Below are positions 36,034 to 44,706 of a DNA stretch of 64,000 nucleotides, piece by piece. The notes below the pieces were generated by a model. That model worked only from the letters and a program-made list of their open reading frames with translations. It was not told the DNA's origin and did not search any database. The translations under genes were made by a program, and so were the position numbers. Where the stretch lies: positions 800,152 to 864,151 of the forward strand of contig CANNEK010000001.1 of assembly GCA_947503625.1 (NCBI GenBank), given 5' to 3'. The DNA is from an uncultured Kordiimonas sp. (GTDB lineage Bacteria; Pseudomonadota; Alphaproteobacteria; Sphingomonadales; Kordiimonadaceae). The first letter of the stretch is position 1, and each line of letters starts with the position of its first letter.

Positions 36034-36810
36034 ATGTCATCAACCAATTCCAACGAAAATGGCCGCATGGCCATATTGCAAACCATTAACCTGCGTAAAA
36101 CCTTCGGTGAGGTTGTGGCCCTCGAAGGACTTAACATTGCCGTAAAGCCAGGAGAAACCCTGTGTTTGCTGGGTGCGAATGGCGCTGGCAAAACAACAAC
36201 CATTAATCTGTTTCTTGGTTTCCTTGAACCCACGTCCGGCGAAGCACTGGTAAATGGCAGAAACGTCGCGATGGCACCGGTGGAAACCAAACAGGACATT
36301 GCTTATATTCCGGAACAGGTGGCCCTGTATCCGTCGCTAACCGGACTTGAAAACCTGAGGTTTTTTGCAGCACTTGCCGGACACGACAAATATTCAGACG
36401 CGGAACTATACACCTGTATCGATCGTGCCGGTCTTGGCAAAGCGCAAGCAGACCGCCCGGTTGCGGGCTATTCAAAAGGCATGCGCCAGAAAATCGGCAT
36501 TGCCATCGCCCTTGCCAAACAGGCGAAAGCCTTTTTGCTCGACGAGCCACTTTCGGGTCTCGACCCAAGTGCCGCCAACGAGTTTGCCGTTCTGGCGAAC
36601 CAACTGCGGGAGGACGGTGCTGCGATCCTGATTGCGACCCACGATATTTTCCGGGCGACCGAGCTTGCCTCTACAATCGGCATCATGAAAGCGGGGCGTC
36701 TGGTTGAAGAACTCGACCCCAAGTCCGTGCACAGTATCGAAATCGAGGCCATTTATCTCAATCACATGCGGGACAATCATGTGCGCGTCAGCGCAGGAGA
36801 GGCGGCATGA
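36034..36810 (+). CDS. ABC transporter ATP-binding protein
   Basis: The 258-residue single nucleotide-binding domain has Walker A LLGANGAGKTTTINL, signature YSKGMRQKIGIAIAL, Walker B AFLLDEPLSGLDP and the switch His in LIATHDIFRATE. It is of the ABC-2 exporter or CcmA/NosF-like type. GGAGGAC precedes ATG 36034; the frame starts at 36022. Its end overlaps the first permease start (ATGA, 36807-36810). It drives the two large membrane proteins encoded next. The transported material is unknown; the surrounding genes suggest a link to metal uptake or outer-membrane receptor function. Confidence 0.9.
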   Translation: MSSTNSNENGRMAILQTINLRKTFGEVVALEGLNIAVKPGETLCLLGANGAGKTTTINLFLGFLEPTSGEALVNGRNVAMAPVETKQDIAYIPEQVALYPSLTGLENLRFFAALAGHDKYSDAELYTCIDRAGLGKAQADRPVAGYSKGMRQKIGIAIALAKQAKAFLLDEPLSGLDPSAANEFAVLANQLREDGAAILIATHDIFRATELASTIGIMKAGRLVEELDPKSVHSIEIEAIYLNHMRDNHVRVSAGEAA

Positions 36811-38240
36811 TCAAAGCCATCATATGGAAAGAATTGTTGCAGTACCGACGCGACGGACGCGTCATGTCGGTTCTGCTGATCACGCTCGCACTTGGTTTCG
36901 CGGCGGCCGTCAATGGCTGGTCAACCGTCGAAACCCTGCAACGCGAACGGCAATCGGCCGTGCAGAGCGACCGGGACACGTGGGACAATCAAGGCAAGAA
37001 AAACCCGCACACTGCGGCGCACTTTTCACGCTATGCGTTTCAGCCCACATCCAATCTTGCTGTATTCGACCCCGGCCTGAAGGACTTCATGGGCAGTGCC
37101 ATCTGGCTCGAAGCTCACTACAGGGACCCGGCAACTCTGCGCGCAGTTGAAGACGCTGTTGAAATTCAACGGTTCGCCCGGCTGACACCTGCCTGGATCC
37201 TGCAGGTTTTTGCGCCGCTTCTAGCCATTCTGCTTGCTTTTGCAGGCATCGCGGCAGAGCGGGAGCGCGGCACCCTGCGACAGGTGATGAGTTCCGGCGT
37301 TTCGCCGCAACATCTGTTTGTTGGCAAGGCAATAGCTGCGCTGTGCATCATCGCCCTTTTGGCGCCCAGCGTTATTGCTGCGGTTGCACTGGCAGCCAAC
37401 ACTCAGGATGAAATGGGTTTACCTGGCGCGGGGCTGCGGCTTGCTGGCATCGTGCTGGCGTATGCAATTTACATTGGTGCATTCACGTTTGCAGCCATCG
37501 GCATATCGGCGCGTGTCGCAAAGTCCAAAACGGCCCTTGTGATACTGGTTGGTTTTTGGGCTGCGTCTGTGGTGTTTATCCCTCGCCTCGCGACCGACGT
37601 GGGTTCCACGCTGTCACCAGCACCAGAAGCCACGGATTTTGAAGCACGCCTGTCATCCGAATCGTCATCCCCGTTCTGGGGCAGTTCAGAAGCTGCACAG
37701 CAACGGCGCGCCGACATTGAAACAGAAGTATTGGCACAGTATGGCGTCGACAATATTGCAGACCTGCCGATCAACTATGACGGCTATCTCCTGCAGGAAA
37801 GCGAAGAATTCGCAAACGGCGTCTTTGACCGTATGTATGACGAACTTTGGGGAGCCTATGAAGACCAGGCCGACATCGTACGACTGTTTTCGCTCGTATC
37901 GCCAACGCTTGCGCTCAGCAATATTTCAAGCGCCCTGGCTGGAAGCGACATGCAGGCACATCGGCATTTTGCCGACAGTGCAGAGTTGTTCCGTAGGGAT
38001 TTCGTCCGCATTTTGAATGAAGAAATGATCGAAAACGGCGGAGAGGACGGCTACGGCTATATGTCCGACAATGATTTCTGGCAGCAGAATCCGGACTTTG
38101 ACTATCAACCACCGACCGCTGGAGATGTTCTGTCGAATGTCTGGGCTGACATTCTTATATTGCTGGCCTGGGCCTTCCTTGCCTACCAGCTCGCCTCGCG
38201 CAGTGTCCGCTTCAGCTTCAAGCAGGAGGCCATGGCATGA
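36807..38240 (+). CDS. ABC-2-type permease with large extracytoplasmic domain (first)
   Basis: The 477-residue protein has one membrane helix at residues about 18-36 and then an extracytoplasmic stretch of about 110 residues. A core of five hydrophobic segments follows (LTPAWILQVFAPLLAILLAF through LVILVGFWAASVVFI). A second extracytoplasmic stretch of about 180 residues and a last helix near LILLAWAFLAYQLA complete it. GIAAERERGTLRQVMSSGVS is the typical coupling motif of ABC-2 permeases. It is coupled by overlaps to the ATPase before and the second permease after. It resembles its neighbour in length and plan, so the two probably form a heterodimer. Confidence 0.8.
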   Translation: MIKAIIWKELLQYRRDGRVMSVLLITLALGFAAAVNGWSTVETLQRERQSAVQSDRDTWDNQGKKNPHTAAHFSRYAFQPTSNLAVFDPGLKDFMGSAIWLEAHYRDPATLRAVEDAVEIQRFARLTPAWILQVFAPLLAILLAFAGIAAERERGTLRQVMSSGVSPQHLFVGKAIAALCIIALLAPSVIAAVALAANTQDEMGLPGAGLRLAGIVLAYAIYIGAFTFAAIGISARVAKSKTALVILVGFWAASVVFIPRLATDVGSTLSPAPEATDFEARLSSESSSPFWGSSEAAQQRRADIETEVLAQYGVDNIADLPINYDGYLLQESEEFANGVFDRMYDELWGAYEDQADIVRLFSLVSPTLALSNISSALAGSDMQAHRHFADSAELFRRDFVRILNEEMIENGGEDGYGYMSDNDFWQQNPDFDYQPPTAGDVLSNVWADILILLAWAFLAYQLASRSVRFSFKQEAMA

Positions 38241-39670
38241 GCATTCAGGCAATTACCGCGCAGGAAAAACGCGCACTGAAAACAGATCCCACGCAACTTG
38301 TATTACTGGTCGCCTTTCTTTTGGCGTGCCTGTATGCCGTCCTGCAAGGGGGCGCTTATCGGCAGACACAGGTGGAGATGACAACCAGTTTCACCGAAGC
38401 GCAAATCGAGCGCAACACAGCCTGGCGAGACAGACTGGTGGCTGTGGAAACCGGCACAACCGCGCCTGAAGATGATCGGTGGGCCGGATTGGCGATGGAC
38501 GTATCCTTCCCGGCCACCATCACGCCCGGCCCCCTGTCTGACCTGTCGCAAGGCGTTTCAGACGTTAAACCGGCTGCGTCCCGTGTTTCCCTGTGGCGCA
38601 GTGTTGATCGGCTGTTTGGCAACTATCAGATCCAGAGCCCGATCGATACCGCGGCCGGGGCTTTCGACCTCGCATTTGTCGTGATTTTCATCATGCCGCT
38701 TATGATGATTGCGCTTTCATACGACGTGCTCTCTGAAGATCGAGAACTTGGGCGGCTGGGGCTCATACTGTCGCAACCCATCTCGGTTCGGCAACTGGTA
38801 ACAACCCGGTTGAAGGTAAGGTTTGGCGCGGTGGCTACCATTTTGCTGCTCTCATTGCTTGTCAGCCTGTTACCGGGCTTGGGCGGAGATGACTTTGCAA
38901 CACGCGTGCCCTTTTTGGCTGTTTGGCTGCTGGTGGCAGGTGCCTATTTTCTGTTATGGGCGGCGGTGATTGTTTGGGCCATCAGCCTGAACCTCAAAGG
39001 TGAAACTACCGCTCTGTTGCTTGCAGGCCTCTGGATCGTTAACGGCCTTGTAGGACCAGCGAGCCTGTCGGCTGCCGCGGAAAGCCTTTATCCTACACCG
39101 TCCCGTCTGGCATTCCTCAGTGAAGCCCGGGAAGCATCGGCTGAAGCCTACAAATCACAGGCTGACATCATGCAGGGCATGCTTCTTGATCATCCGGACC
39201 TGACGGCGGAAAACTATTCAATTCCAGAATATATCCGGACCTCCTTCCTCGTAACACGCACCGTCGACGAGGCTGTGGTGCCTGTTTTGCAACGATTTGA
39301 CGACGTTCAGGCGGAAAGAAGGCAGTTCCTTTCGGCGCTACAGTATGCGTCCCCGGCAGTGCTTACGCTTCAGTCGCTTAATCTGGCTGCCGGCACTGAC
39401 CTTAATCGCCACGTGGCGTTCGAGCGTTCGGTCCGGAACTTCAAACAGGCTGTTGCAGAGGCCGTTGAAGTCAAGGTGTTGGCGGGTGAAAGGTTATCTC
39501 TGGCTGACTATGACGGTTTACCCAGATTCCGGCATCAAGAACCGTCGATAGGCGGCATTCTCGGGCAGGTCGGCTTGCCGGTTGGTTTCCTGATCGTCGT
39601 CGCAATCCTTTTGGGTGCCATCGCTCTCAATAATTTGGGCAGACTCCAGAATCGTATTCGGGAGTCTTGA
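38237..39670 (+). CDS. ABC-2-type permease, DUF3526-like (second)
   Basis: This is a 477-residue partner of the preceding permease, with the same arrangement: first helix near residues 20-35, extracytoplasmic region, a five-helix core (AFDLAFVVIFIMPLMMIALS onward), a second extracytoplasmic region and a last helix (VGLPVGFLIVVAILLGAIAL). SEDRELGRLGLILSQPISVR is the coupling loop. It resembles the DUF3526 group of ABC permeases, which are often encoded near TonB-dependent receptors. The start overlaps the first permease stop. A perfect hairpin follows the stop. Confidence 0.75.
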   Translation: MSIQAITAQEKRALKTDPTQLVLLVAFLLACLYAVLQGGAYRQTQVEMTTSFTEAQIERNTAWRDRLVAVETGTTAPEDDRWAGLAMDVSFPATITPGPLSDLSQGVSDVKPAASRVSLWRSVDRLFGNYQIQSPIDTAAGAFDLAFVVIFIMPLMMIALSYDVLSEDRELGRLGLILSQPISVRQLVTTRLKVRFGAVATILLLSLLVSLLPGLGGDDFATRVPFLAVWLLVAGAYFLLWAAVIVWAISLNLKGETTALLLAGLWIVNGLVGPASLSAAAESLYPTPSRLAFLSEAREASAEAYKSQADIMQGMLLDHPDLTAENYSIPEYIRTSFLVTRTVDEAVVPVLQRFDDVQAERRQFLSALQYASPAVLTLQSLNLAAGTDLNRHVAFERSVRNFKQAVAEAVEVKVLAGERLSLADYDGLPRFRHQEPSIGGILGQVGLPVGFLIVVAILLGAIALNNLGRLQNRIRES

Positions 39671-39690
39671 GCGCGTCCCCTGGTACCCGC

Positions 39691-39724
39691 TCCGGGCATT
39701 CCCAGATTTAAGGGAATGCCCGGA
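39691..39724 (+). terminator. Perfect 13-bp hairpin after the ABC transporter operon
   Basis: TCCGGGCATTCCC (39691-39703) pairs perfectly with GGGAATGCCCGGA (39712-39724) around an eight-base loop, 20 bases after the permease stop. There is no T-run, so it may stabilise the mRNA end or act as a rho-dependent or bidirectional terminator. Confidence 0.5.
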
Positions 39725-39783
39725 TTCGTGAAGCCATCACTCCAACACTGACGCACAACATTTTTTAACAAATGGAAACGCAC

Positions 39784-40983
39784 ATGACTAACACAGCTCC
39801 CGGGCGAAAAGAGCGTATACAGTCTTTGGATTTCATTCGTGGTGTCGCAGTTTTAGGCATGCTTGTAGCCAACATCCCGTGGCATGCAGGTAATTCAATG
39901 TCGAGAATATACGATGCGGATTTTTCGAGCACTGTTGCATGGCTTGGCCAGTACCTGATCTTTGACCAGCGGTTTATGCCGCTTTTCTGCATGCTTTTTG
40001 GAGCGAGCATTTACCTTCTTGCAGGAAAGGGAGGGGCAAACCGGGAATTCAATCGTTACTTCCTTCACCGCATGAGTATTCTGCTGCTGTTTGGGATCGC
40101 ACACACTTATCTGTTGTGGCCGGGCGATATACTTATAACCTATGCAGTTTGCGGCCCTCTGCTGCTCTTGTTTTTTAGATCGCCCATCTGGTTATTGCTG
40201 AGTGTTGGCACTCTTTTAAAGGGAGTGGATTTAGCCTTTGGCGAATGGCCACAATTATATACCGCCTCCATTGAACGCCTGCTGTTCTCATGGTGGGTGG
40301 ACTATGGCGAAGCACCATCAAATGCGGTGGCAGCTTATGCAGGTAGTTACGCCGACCTATTCACATACAACGCCTGGCGAAATCAATTTCTGCAATGGAC
40401 AGCTCTGCCATATTTCAGGATATGGAACGCACTTGGTTTCATGCTTATCGGCATGGCCCTTTTCCGCTCGCAGGTTTTGCAGGGAAATCGCAGCAGGAAT
40501 TTTTACAAAAGGATGGCGCTGGTTAGCTTCTCAATTGGGTTACCTTTGTTGGCATATGGTATTTTCGCTCGAATAGGTGCAAACCCCTCTGTCGGTCCGT
40601 TCCTCGGTTTCACAGCAGACCTGCCATTACAAAACATCACTTTCCGAACGGGAACTGCTATCACAAGCTTCACAGTGCTTGCAGTGTTGCATCTCGTTTA
40701 TCCAACCGTATCCGAACGTATGAAGAATATGATTGAACCCGTTGGAAAAATGGCTCTGTCAAATTACATATTTCATTCAGTTTTCTTCCTGATTCTATTT
40801 CACGTAGCCCTGCCTGGCCGCTTTGACACTCTGGATCATGACGTCCTGTTTATGCTGGTTGTCATAGTGTGGGTGATCCAACTAGTTGGCAGCGGTTTGT
40901 GGTTAAAGCGCTATAAACAAGGCCCGCTTGAGGCAGCCTGGCGCCGCCTAGCAAGCAGGAAAACTAGCCGGCAACTCCCTTAA
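39784..40983 (+). CDS. DUF418-domain membrane protein
   Basis: The 399-residue protein has about nine to ten membrane segments. The N-terminus RIQSLDFIRGVAVLGMLVAN is typical of DUF418 and related acyltransferase-3-like membrane proteins. The C-terminal DUF418 part includes VGKMALSNYIFHSVFFLILF and ends with basic residues. Function is unknown; members have been linked to membrane-associated acyl transfer or transport only by similarity. ATG 39784 is preferred over 39772 because GGAA lies at a suitable distance. It follows the ABC operon on the same strand after a hairpin. It is convergent with the receptor gene downstream. Confidence 0.75.
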   Translation: MTNTAPGRKERIQSLDFIRGVAVLGMLVANIPWHAGNSMSRIYDADFSSTVAWLGQYLIFDQRFMPLFCMLFGASIYLLAGKGGANREFNRYFLHRMSILLLFGIAHTYLLWPGDILITYAVCGPLLLLFFRSPIWLLLSVGTLLKGVDLAFGEWPQLYTASIERLLFSWWVDYGEAPSNAVAAYAGSYADLFTYNAWRNQFLQWTALPYFRIWNALGFMLIGMALFRSQVLQGNRSRNFYKRMALVSFSIGLPLLAYGIFARIGANPSVGPFLGFTADLPLQNITFRTGTAITSFTVLAVLHLVYPTVSERMKNMIEPVGKMALSNYIFHSVFFLILFHVALPGRFDTLDHDVLFMLVVIVWVIQLVGSGLWLKRYKQGPLEAAWRRLASRKTSRQLP

Positions 40984-41081
40984 CCAAGGCTTATGATACA
41001 AGCGGTTGTGCTCCATATACAATGTGGGGCACTTTTTCTTGTTCCTGAAGTCCTGACGACCACAGTAATGAGGGCATTGCC

Positions 41082-43202
41082 TTAAAACTGGCCCGCGATT
41101 GTCAGTGAAACGAAAGCGCCTCTGTCCCGGTCAATGACTTCGGAGCCTGAGAGAGCACCCGCGCGACTCGGTTCAAAAAACGTGCGCTCGCGGAAGAAAT
41201 TACGGCCTCCCACACTGCGGAATTCAAGCGTGGTTCTCCAGCCCTTAAGGTGTGCGGACTGGATGAACATGCGCCATTGTTCTCCTGTTCGGGTGAAGCT
41301 TTCTTCATTGGCAAAGAAAAAGCGCCGCTTCAAAGGTGCCCTGTAGGAAAATCCCCATGCCAGCTTCTTTTCAGGCAGGTCCTGCCGAAATTCAGCGAGT
41401 AGAGTTGGTGACGATACGTCCGAGATATCCCTGTTCGTTCCAGACAGAGGGTCGGCGAAATTGGATTCACGAATGTCGAGCTCCAGTTCAAGAAGGCCGC
41501 CCGGAATAACCGGGCCGAGCGGCGCGCTTGCGTTGGCGGTCACCCCCCAAAGTCTGCCGTTTCCTGCGTTGGCGGCACCAAAACCTCCCGATGGCAACCT
41601 CACCTGCTCGATCAGGTCATCCCGCCATTCATGAAACAGTTCGACATTAAGCGCACCCCGTTTCCGGGATCGTAGATCGACCGTAAAGGAAGCGCGCGTC
41701 GTCTGGTCAGGGCCCAAATCCGGATTGCCTGCCAGCAACCTGTCATCTTCAGCCGAGGCAGAAGCGGCAAACTCGCTAAAATCCAGCTGACCAACGGTCC
41801 GGCGCAGGCCCAGCCTGAATTGAAGTCCCGGGCGGAAATCATAAATTGCCGTAGCAAATGGTTTGACAAAGAAAAAGGACTGTCTGCTTTCAGCATCACC
41901 AGAAACAGTAATCTGGGAAATCTCGGCGGCAATTCCCGTCTCTACAGACAACCCGTTTCCAGCCTGCCAGATAAGGTTGGAGTAAGCTTCTCCGCGCAGT
42001 TCTTCCACCAGTACATCTGCCGCTGGCAGGTCGATAACATTGACGCCGTTCGCATCTCGGGTTTCGAGTGATAACTGGCTATCGAGACTGTTATAGGCAA
42101 TCTCGGCGCCCAGTTCCGGACGGAACCTGCCAGCGCCTGCCTTGGCGAGTGACCCGCGAAAAACGGTCTCAAATGTATCCTGCTTGCGTGTGAAGGTTGA
42201 ACCGGAGACCGTTGTACCCACCGGCCGCTCGGTTGACACCAGTTGATCCTGCCCCCAATCCTGGAATGAAGACAGGGATAGCAGTTTCAGAACCCAGGCA
42301 TTGTCCAGTCTGCGGCTCCAGTCGACACCAAATTCACCCTCATAAAACACACTGTTCAGGTCGATAAAAAAGCGGTCATCAGGGTTTTGGTCAGGCAAGC
42401 GTCCGTCAAACCCAAGCCTTTCGGTTTCCGGCAGGAAAGCACTGCGCCCGAACCGGCCCGTCAAGGTTAAAATGCCCTCGCCAACAGGGCGCTCCGCTTC
42501 AGACGAGATAAAGGCTTCGGTAAGAGTGCTTGGCCGGTCCTCAAGCTGGGAAGACAATAAATCACCATTGGCATCAAATTGAGTGCGAGGACCTTTGAGC
42601 GGAAATCTCTCCCAAAACCCGTTTATTTTCGTGGATGTCTTCCAGCCGGAAACCTGCCTTACGACGGTGAGTTCACCACTGGGATAGAGAATGCCGTCTG
42701 CAGCACGTTCCAGCTTCACTTCCCAGCTGCCGGCTGCACCCTGTTTTACCCTGATAACATTGACAACAACTGCCTGACCCGCCGCTTCACCGGACCCTGC
42801 CGACCCCCGGATTACTTCGATCCGTGCTACCTGATTTGCCGGAATACGCCCGAGAGCATCTTCGATACCGCCCACCTTGGACGACGGACGCTCGCCGTCA
42901 ATCAGGACATTACCCGCTGCCCCGCCAAAGCCGCGCAGGTCATCACCTGCATCCAGCGTAAAACCGGGCACACGGTCAATCATGTCCTGTGCCGTTTGAG
43001 GTGTAAACTGATCGAAAAACGACCGCTGATAAACCTGAGCGTTTTCACGCCCGGCAACCAGTGCAGGCTGGCCTGCGTCAGATTGGCCTGCATCCGATTG
43101 ACCTGCATCCGATTGACCGCTTTCCTGCGCCTTTGCTGTCGCCAATGGCAAAACAGCAAGGCAAATGGCTATCGCAAAATGCGATACTGTGTGAGTTCCC
43201 AT
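41082..43202 (-). CDS. TonB-dependent receptor
   Basis: The 706-residue outer-membrane protein has a signal peptide (SHFAIAICLAVLPLATAKA), a short repeat GQSDA x3 (residues 29-43), and a plug domain with QDMIDRVPGFTLDAGDDLRG, NVLIDGERPSSK and ARIEVIRGSAGSGEAAGQAV. A beta-barrel follows, ending FVSLTIAGQF. The ribosome site GGGGAGAGGA is complementary to the RNA loop at 444-612. It is encoded beside a MerC-like protein, a Fur/Zur regulator, two DUF2946-like proteins and a PepSY protein, so a metal or metal-chelate ligand is likely. It was annotated by domain only; the ligand is inferred. Confidence 0.88.
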   Translation of the reverse strand: MGTHTVSHFAIAICLAVLPLATAKAQESGQSDAGQSDAGQSDAGQPALVAGRENAQVYQRSFFDQFTPQTAQDMIDRVPGFTLDAGDDLRGFGGAAGNVLIDGERPSSKVGGIEDALGRIPANQVARIEVIRGSAGSGEAAGQAVVVNVIRVKQGAAGSWEVKLERAADGILYPSGELTVVRQVSGWKTSTKINGFWERFPLKGPRTQFDANGDLLSSQLEDRPSTLTEAFISSEAERPVGEGILTLTGRFGRSAFLPETERLGFDGRLPDQNPDDRFFIDLNSVFYEGEFGVDWSRRLDNAWVLKLLSLSSFQDWGQDQLVSTERPVGTTVSGSTFTRKQDTFETVFRGSLAKAGAGRFRPELGAEIAYNSLDSQLSLETRDANGVNVIDLPAADVLVEELRGEAYSNLIWQAGNGLSVETGIAAEISQITVSGDAESRQSFFFVKPFATAIYDFRPGLQFRLGLRRTVGQLDFSEFAASASAEDDRLLAGNPDLGPDQTTRASFTVDLRSRKRGALNVELFHEWRDDLIEQVRLPSGGFGAANAGNGRLWGVTANASAPLGPVIPGGLLELELDIRESNFADPLSGTNRDISDVSSPTLLAEFRQDLPEKKLAWGFSYRAPLKRRFFFANEESFTRTGEQWRMFIQSAHLKGWRTTLEFRSVGGRNFFRERTFFEPSRAGALSGSEVIDRDRGAFVSLTIAGQF
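43068..43118 (-). repeat. 15-bp tandem repeat in the receptor gene
   Basis: Three copies of a 15-base unit encode GQSDA three times, followed by a partial GQ, right after the signal peptide and before the plug. Units differ at only a few bases. Copy number may vary between strains. Confidence 0.8.
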
Positions 43203-43263
43203 AAATATCCTCTCCCCGTGGATAAAATGACCTGTTCCAGCGACATGCGCTGTCAGGCCTTTT

Positions 43264-43665
43264 CTAATTTAAAGTCGAGCACGGGCAGCACTCGCAAGCT
43301 GCCCGCATGTTTTTGATGTGCCCATAGGCCAGAATGATTGCACCGATGACGGCCAGATATTCCGACCATTCACCCATCTGTTTTTCCGCAAGTGATGCCA
43401 ACAACAACAGCACGCCAATGGCGGCTATTATCGCGGGCAGCTTCTGGTGATGACGGACAACCCCTGCAGACATGGCATAACCGCCGATAAAAACGGCAAC
43501 GAGGACGAGCGGTAAATGCAACCACTCCCCGTCAGGAAAATATAAGCCCACTGCGGGCGCCGCCATCACCGCGAACGGGGTGAGAGCGCAATGCAGCAAG
43601 CAAACAGACGCAGCGACAATGCCGCAGCGATCCAGTTCCGGAAGGTAGCGCACCTGCACGGTCAA
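43264..43665 (-). CDS. MerC-domain membrane protein
   Basis: The 133-residue protein has four hydrophobic segments and the MerC-type motif VCLLHCALTP in the first helix, with two more cysteines near the end (ECCPCS). MerC was described as a mercury transporter, but many chromosomal relatives lie beside Zur/Fur genes and receptors and are thought to serve other metals. Its start overlaps the regulator stop by four bases, so the two are cotranscribed. Metal specificity cannot be told from sequence. Confidence 0.8.
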   Translation of the reverse strand: MTVQVRYLPELDRCGIVAASVCLLHCALTPFAVMAAPAVGLYFPDGEWLHLPLVLVAVFIGGYAMSAGVVRHHQKLPAIIAAIGVLLLLASLAEKQMGEWSEYLAVIGAIILAYGHIKNMRAACECCPCSTLN

Positions 43666-44132
43666 GAGACCTCCCGATTACAACGGTTGCATATGCCGCA
43701 ACTCGTCGATATCTCAAGATGACTGGACCGCACCGAGAAGCCTCTATTGCTCGCATTCGCGGCAACTGCAGTCAAAAGTGGCTTACTCTCAATCGACCGC
43801 GTTTTACCGCAGTCATCGCACACCAGCATGACCCTTTGGCCAGACGTTGACTGCGGCTCGGAAAGCGCGACAAACGTACGCGAGGATACGATATGCTGCA
43901 CCAGGCCCTTGCTTTCAAGCTCATGGAGCGCCCGGTAAATGGTGGGCGCAGCTTTCACCCCATTGGGTCGCAAATCATCAAGCAGTTCATAGGCCTTGGC
44001 AGAGCGCCCCAGGCCTATGAGCGCGCTATAGATCATCTTCTGGTTTTTGGTGAGCGGTGGCAGTGCGGACTGCGCCGCCGTATTCGTAACGGGTATCTGG
44101 CGGCCTGACAGCCGCCCTGTTTCAATATTCAT
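43662..44132 (-). CDS. Fur-family regulator, probably Zur
   Basis: The 156-residue protein has an N-terminal winged helix (MIYSALIGLGRSAKAYELLD, TIYRALHELESKGLVQHI) and a C-terminal dimerisation part. The structural zinc Cys pairs appear in VCDDCGKTR and CGICNRC. Lack of the long His-rich run of Fur and the presence of AYELLDDLR near the start suggest Zur, the zinc-uptake repressor, but Fur cannot be excluded. ATG 44132 is chosen; the frame is open to 44195. It overlaps the MerC-like gene. It is the natural candidate to bind the inverted repeat at 44558-44579 before the DUF2946-like gene. Confidence 0.78.
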   Translation of the reverse strand: MNIETGRLSGRQIPVTNTAAQSALPPLTKNQKMIYSALIGLGRSAKAYELLDDLRPNGVKAAPTIYRALHELESKGLVQHIVSSRTFVALSEPQSTSGQRVMLVCDDCGKTRSIESKPLLTAVAANASNRGFSVRSSHLEISTSCGICNRCNREVS

Positions 44133-44217
44133 GGGTAATTCCAAACACAGGCTCGCTGCCCTAAACAGGCAGGAGACACTTAAACAGGCCAGCAACTGCT
44201 GACAGCTCTTTCAGTGA

Positions 44218-44538
44218 TTAGTGTGTTTGAGGCGGCGCTCGCGCTTCGCCGGAATGCGTGCGAACGCCCGTGGGTCTGGCGTCAACAACCGGAGAAACTC
44301 TGATTTCCCCAACGATCCGCGCTTCAGGCGTGGCTGTTTTTTCCGGTGCATCGAAAATGCCGGACGAGACTGTGCAGATATCACACTCAACAACAACAGC
44401 ATCATCGCCGGCTGCGTGTGCATCGCTCACATGATGGAAATTGATCAGCAGTTGCGCCGAAACAAACAACGCAACCAGCAAAAGGCGGTACACGCCTTTT
44501 TTGCCATTCGTCAGCGATGTTATACCAAGGCGCGTCAC
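44218..44538 (-). CDS. Small exported DUF2946-like protein, paralogue of the one at 35537-35836
   Basis: The 106-residue protein has a hydrophobic N-terminal segment (VYRLLLVALFVSAQLLINF) acting as signal or anchor. It continues with a His-containing stretch (FHHVSDAHAAG), the cysteine motif VECDICTVSSGIFDAPEK and a C-terminal EARAPPQTH. The order of features matches the protein at 35537-35836. The start is GTG 44538 with GGGAGGG upstream. Its promoter carries an overlapping inverted repeat that looks like a Fur/Zur-type operator. The neighbouring regulator, MerC-like and receptor genes support a metal role. Function is otherwise unknown. Confidence 0.6.
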   Translation of the reverse strand: MTRLGITSLTNGKKGVYRLLLVALFVSAQLLINFHHVSDAHAAGDDAVVVECDICTVSSGIFDAPEKTATPEARIVGEIRVSPVVDARPTGVRTHSGEARAPPQTH

Positions 44539-44557
44539 GCGATCCCTCCCAGAACCG

Positions 44558-44589
44558 GAAGTTATACAATAGCAACTTCAATGAGGCAA
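44558..44589 (-). promoter_or_regulatory. Promoter with overlapping Fur/Zur-type inverted repeat
   Basis: On the minus strand TTGCCT (44589-44584) and TATAAC (44566-44561) are separated by exactly 17 bases, a good sigma-70 promoter. GAAGTT (44558-44563) and AACTTC (44574-44579) form a 22-base inverted repeat over the -10 box and spacer, with GTTATACAATA in the core. It lies 20 bases before the DUF2946-like start. Binding by the adjacent Fur/Zur protein is inferred. Confidence 0.6.
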
Positions 44590-44662
44590 TATTGTATGCG
44601 CCGAGCGGAAAGTAACTGCACCGCTGTGTCGAAGCATGAGTGCCCTTACCCGCCATAAAAAA

Positions 44663-44685
44663 GGCGCTCAATCGAGCGCCTTTTT
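44663..44685. terminator. Bidirectional terminator between DUF2946-like promoter region and aldehyde dehydrogenase gene
   Basis: GGCGCTC (44663-44669) and GAGCGCC (44674-44680) form a stem flanked by A residues on the left and five T residues on the right, so it can end the minus-strand aldehyde dehydrogenase transcript (stop at 44707). Confidence 0.85.
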
Positions 44686-44706
44686 GTATCGGATAATCAG
44701 AGAGAT

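Noticed and set aside
42579-43316. 245-codon open frame on the plus strand opposite the second receptor gene
   Set aside because: It is antisense to a well-supported receptor, has no recognisable domain and includes the reverse of the repeat; shadow frame.
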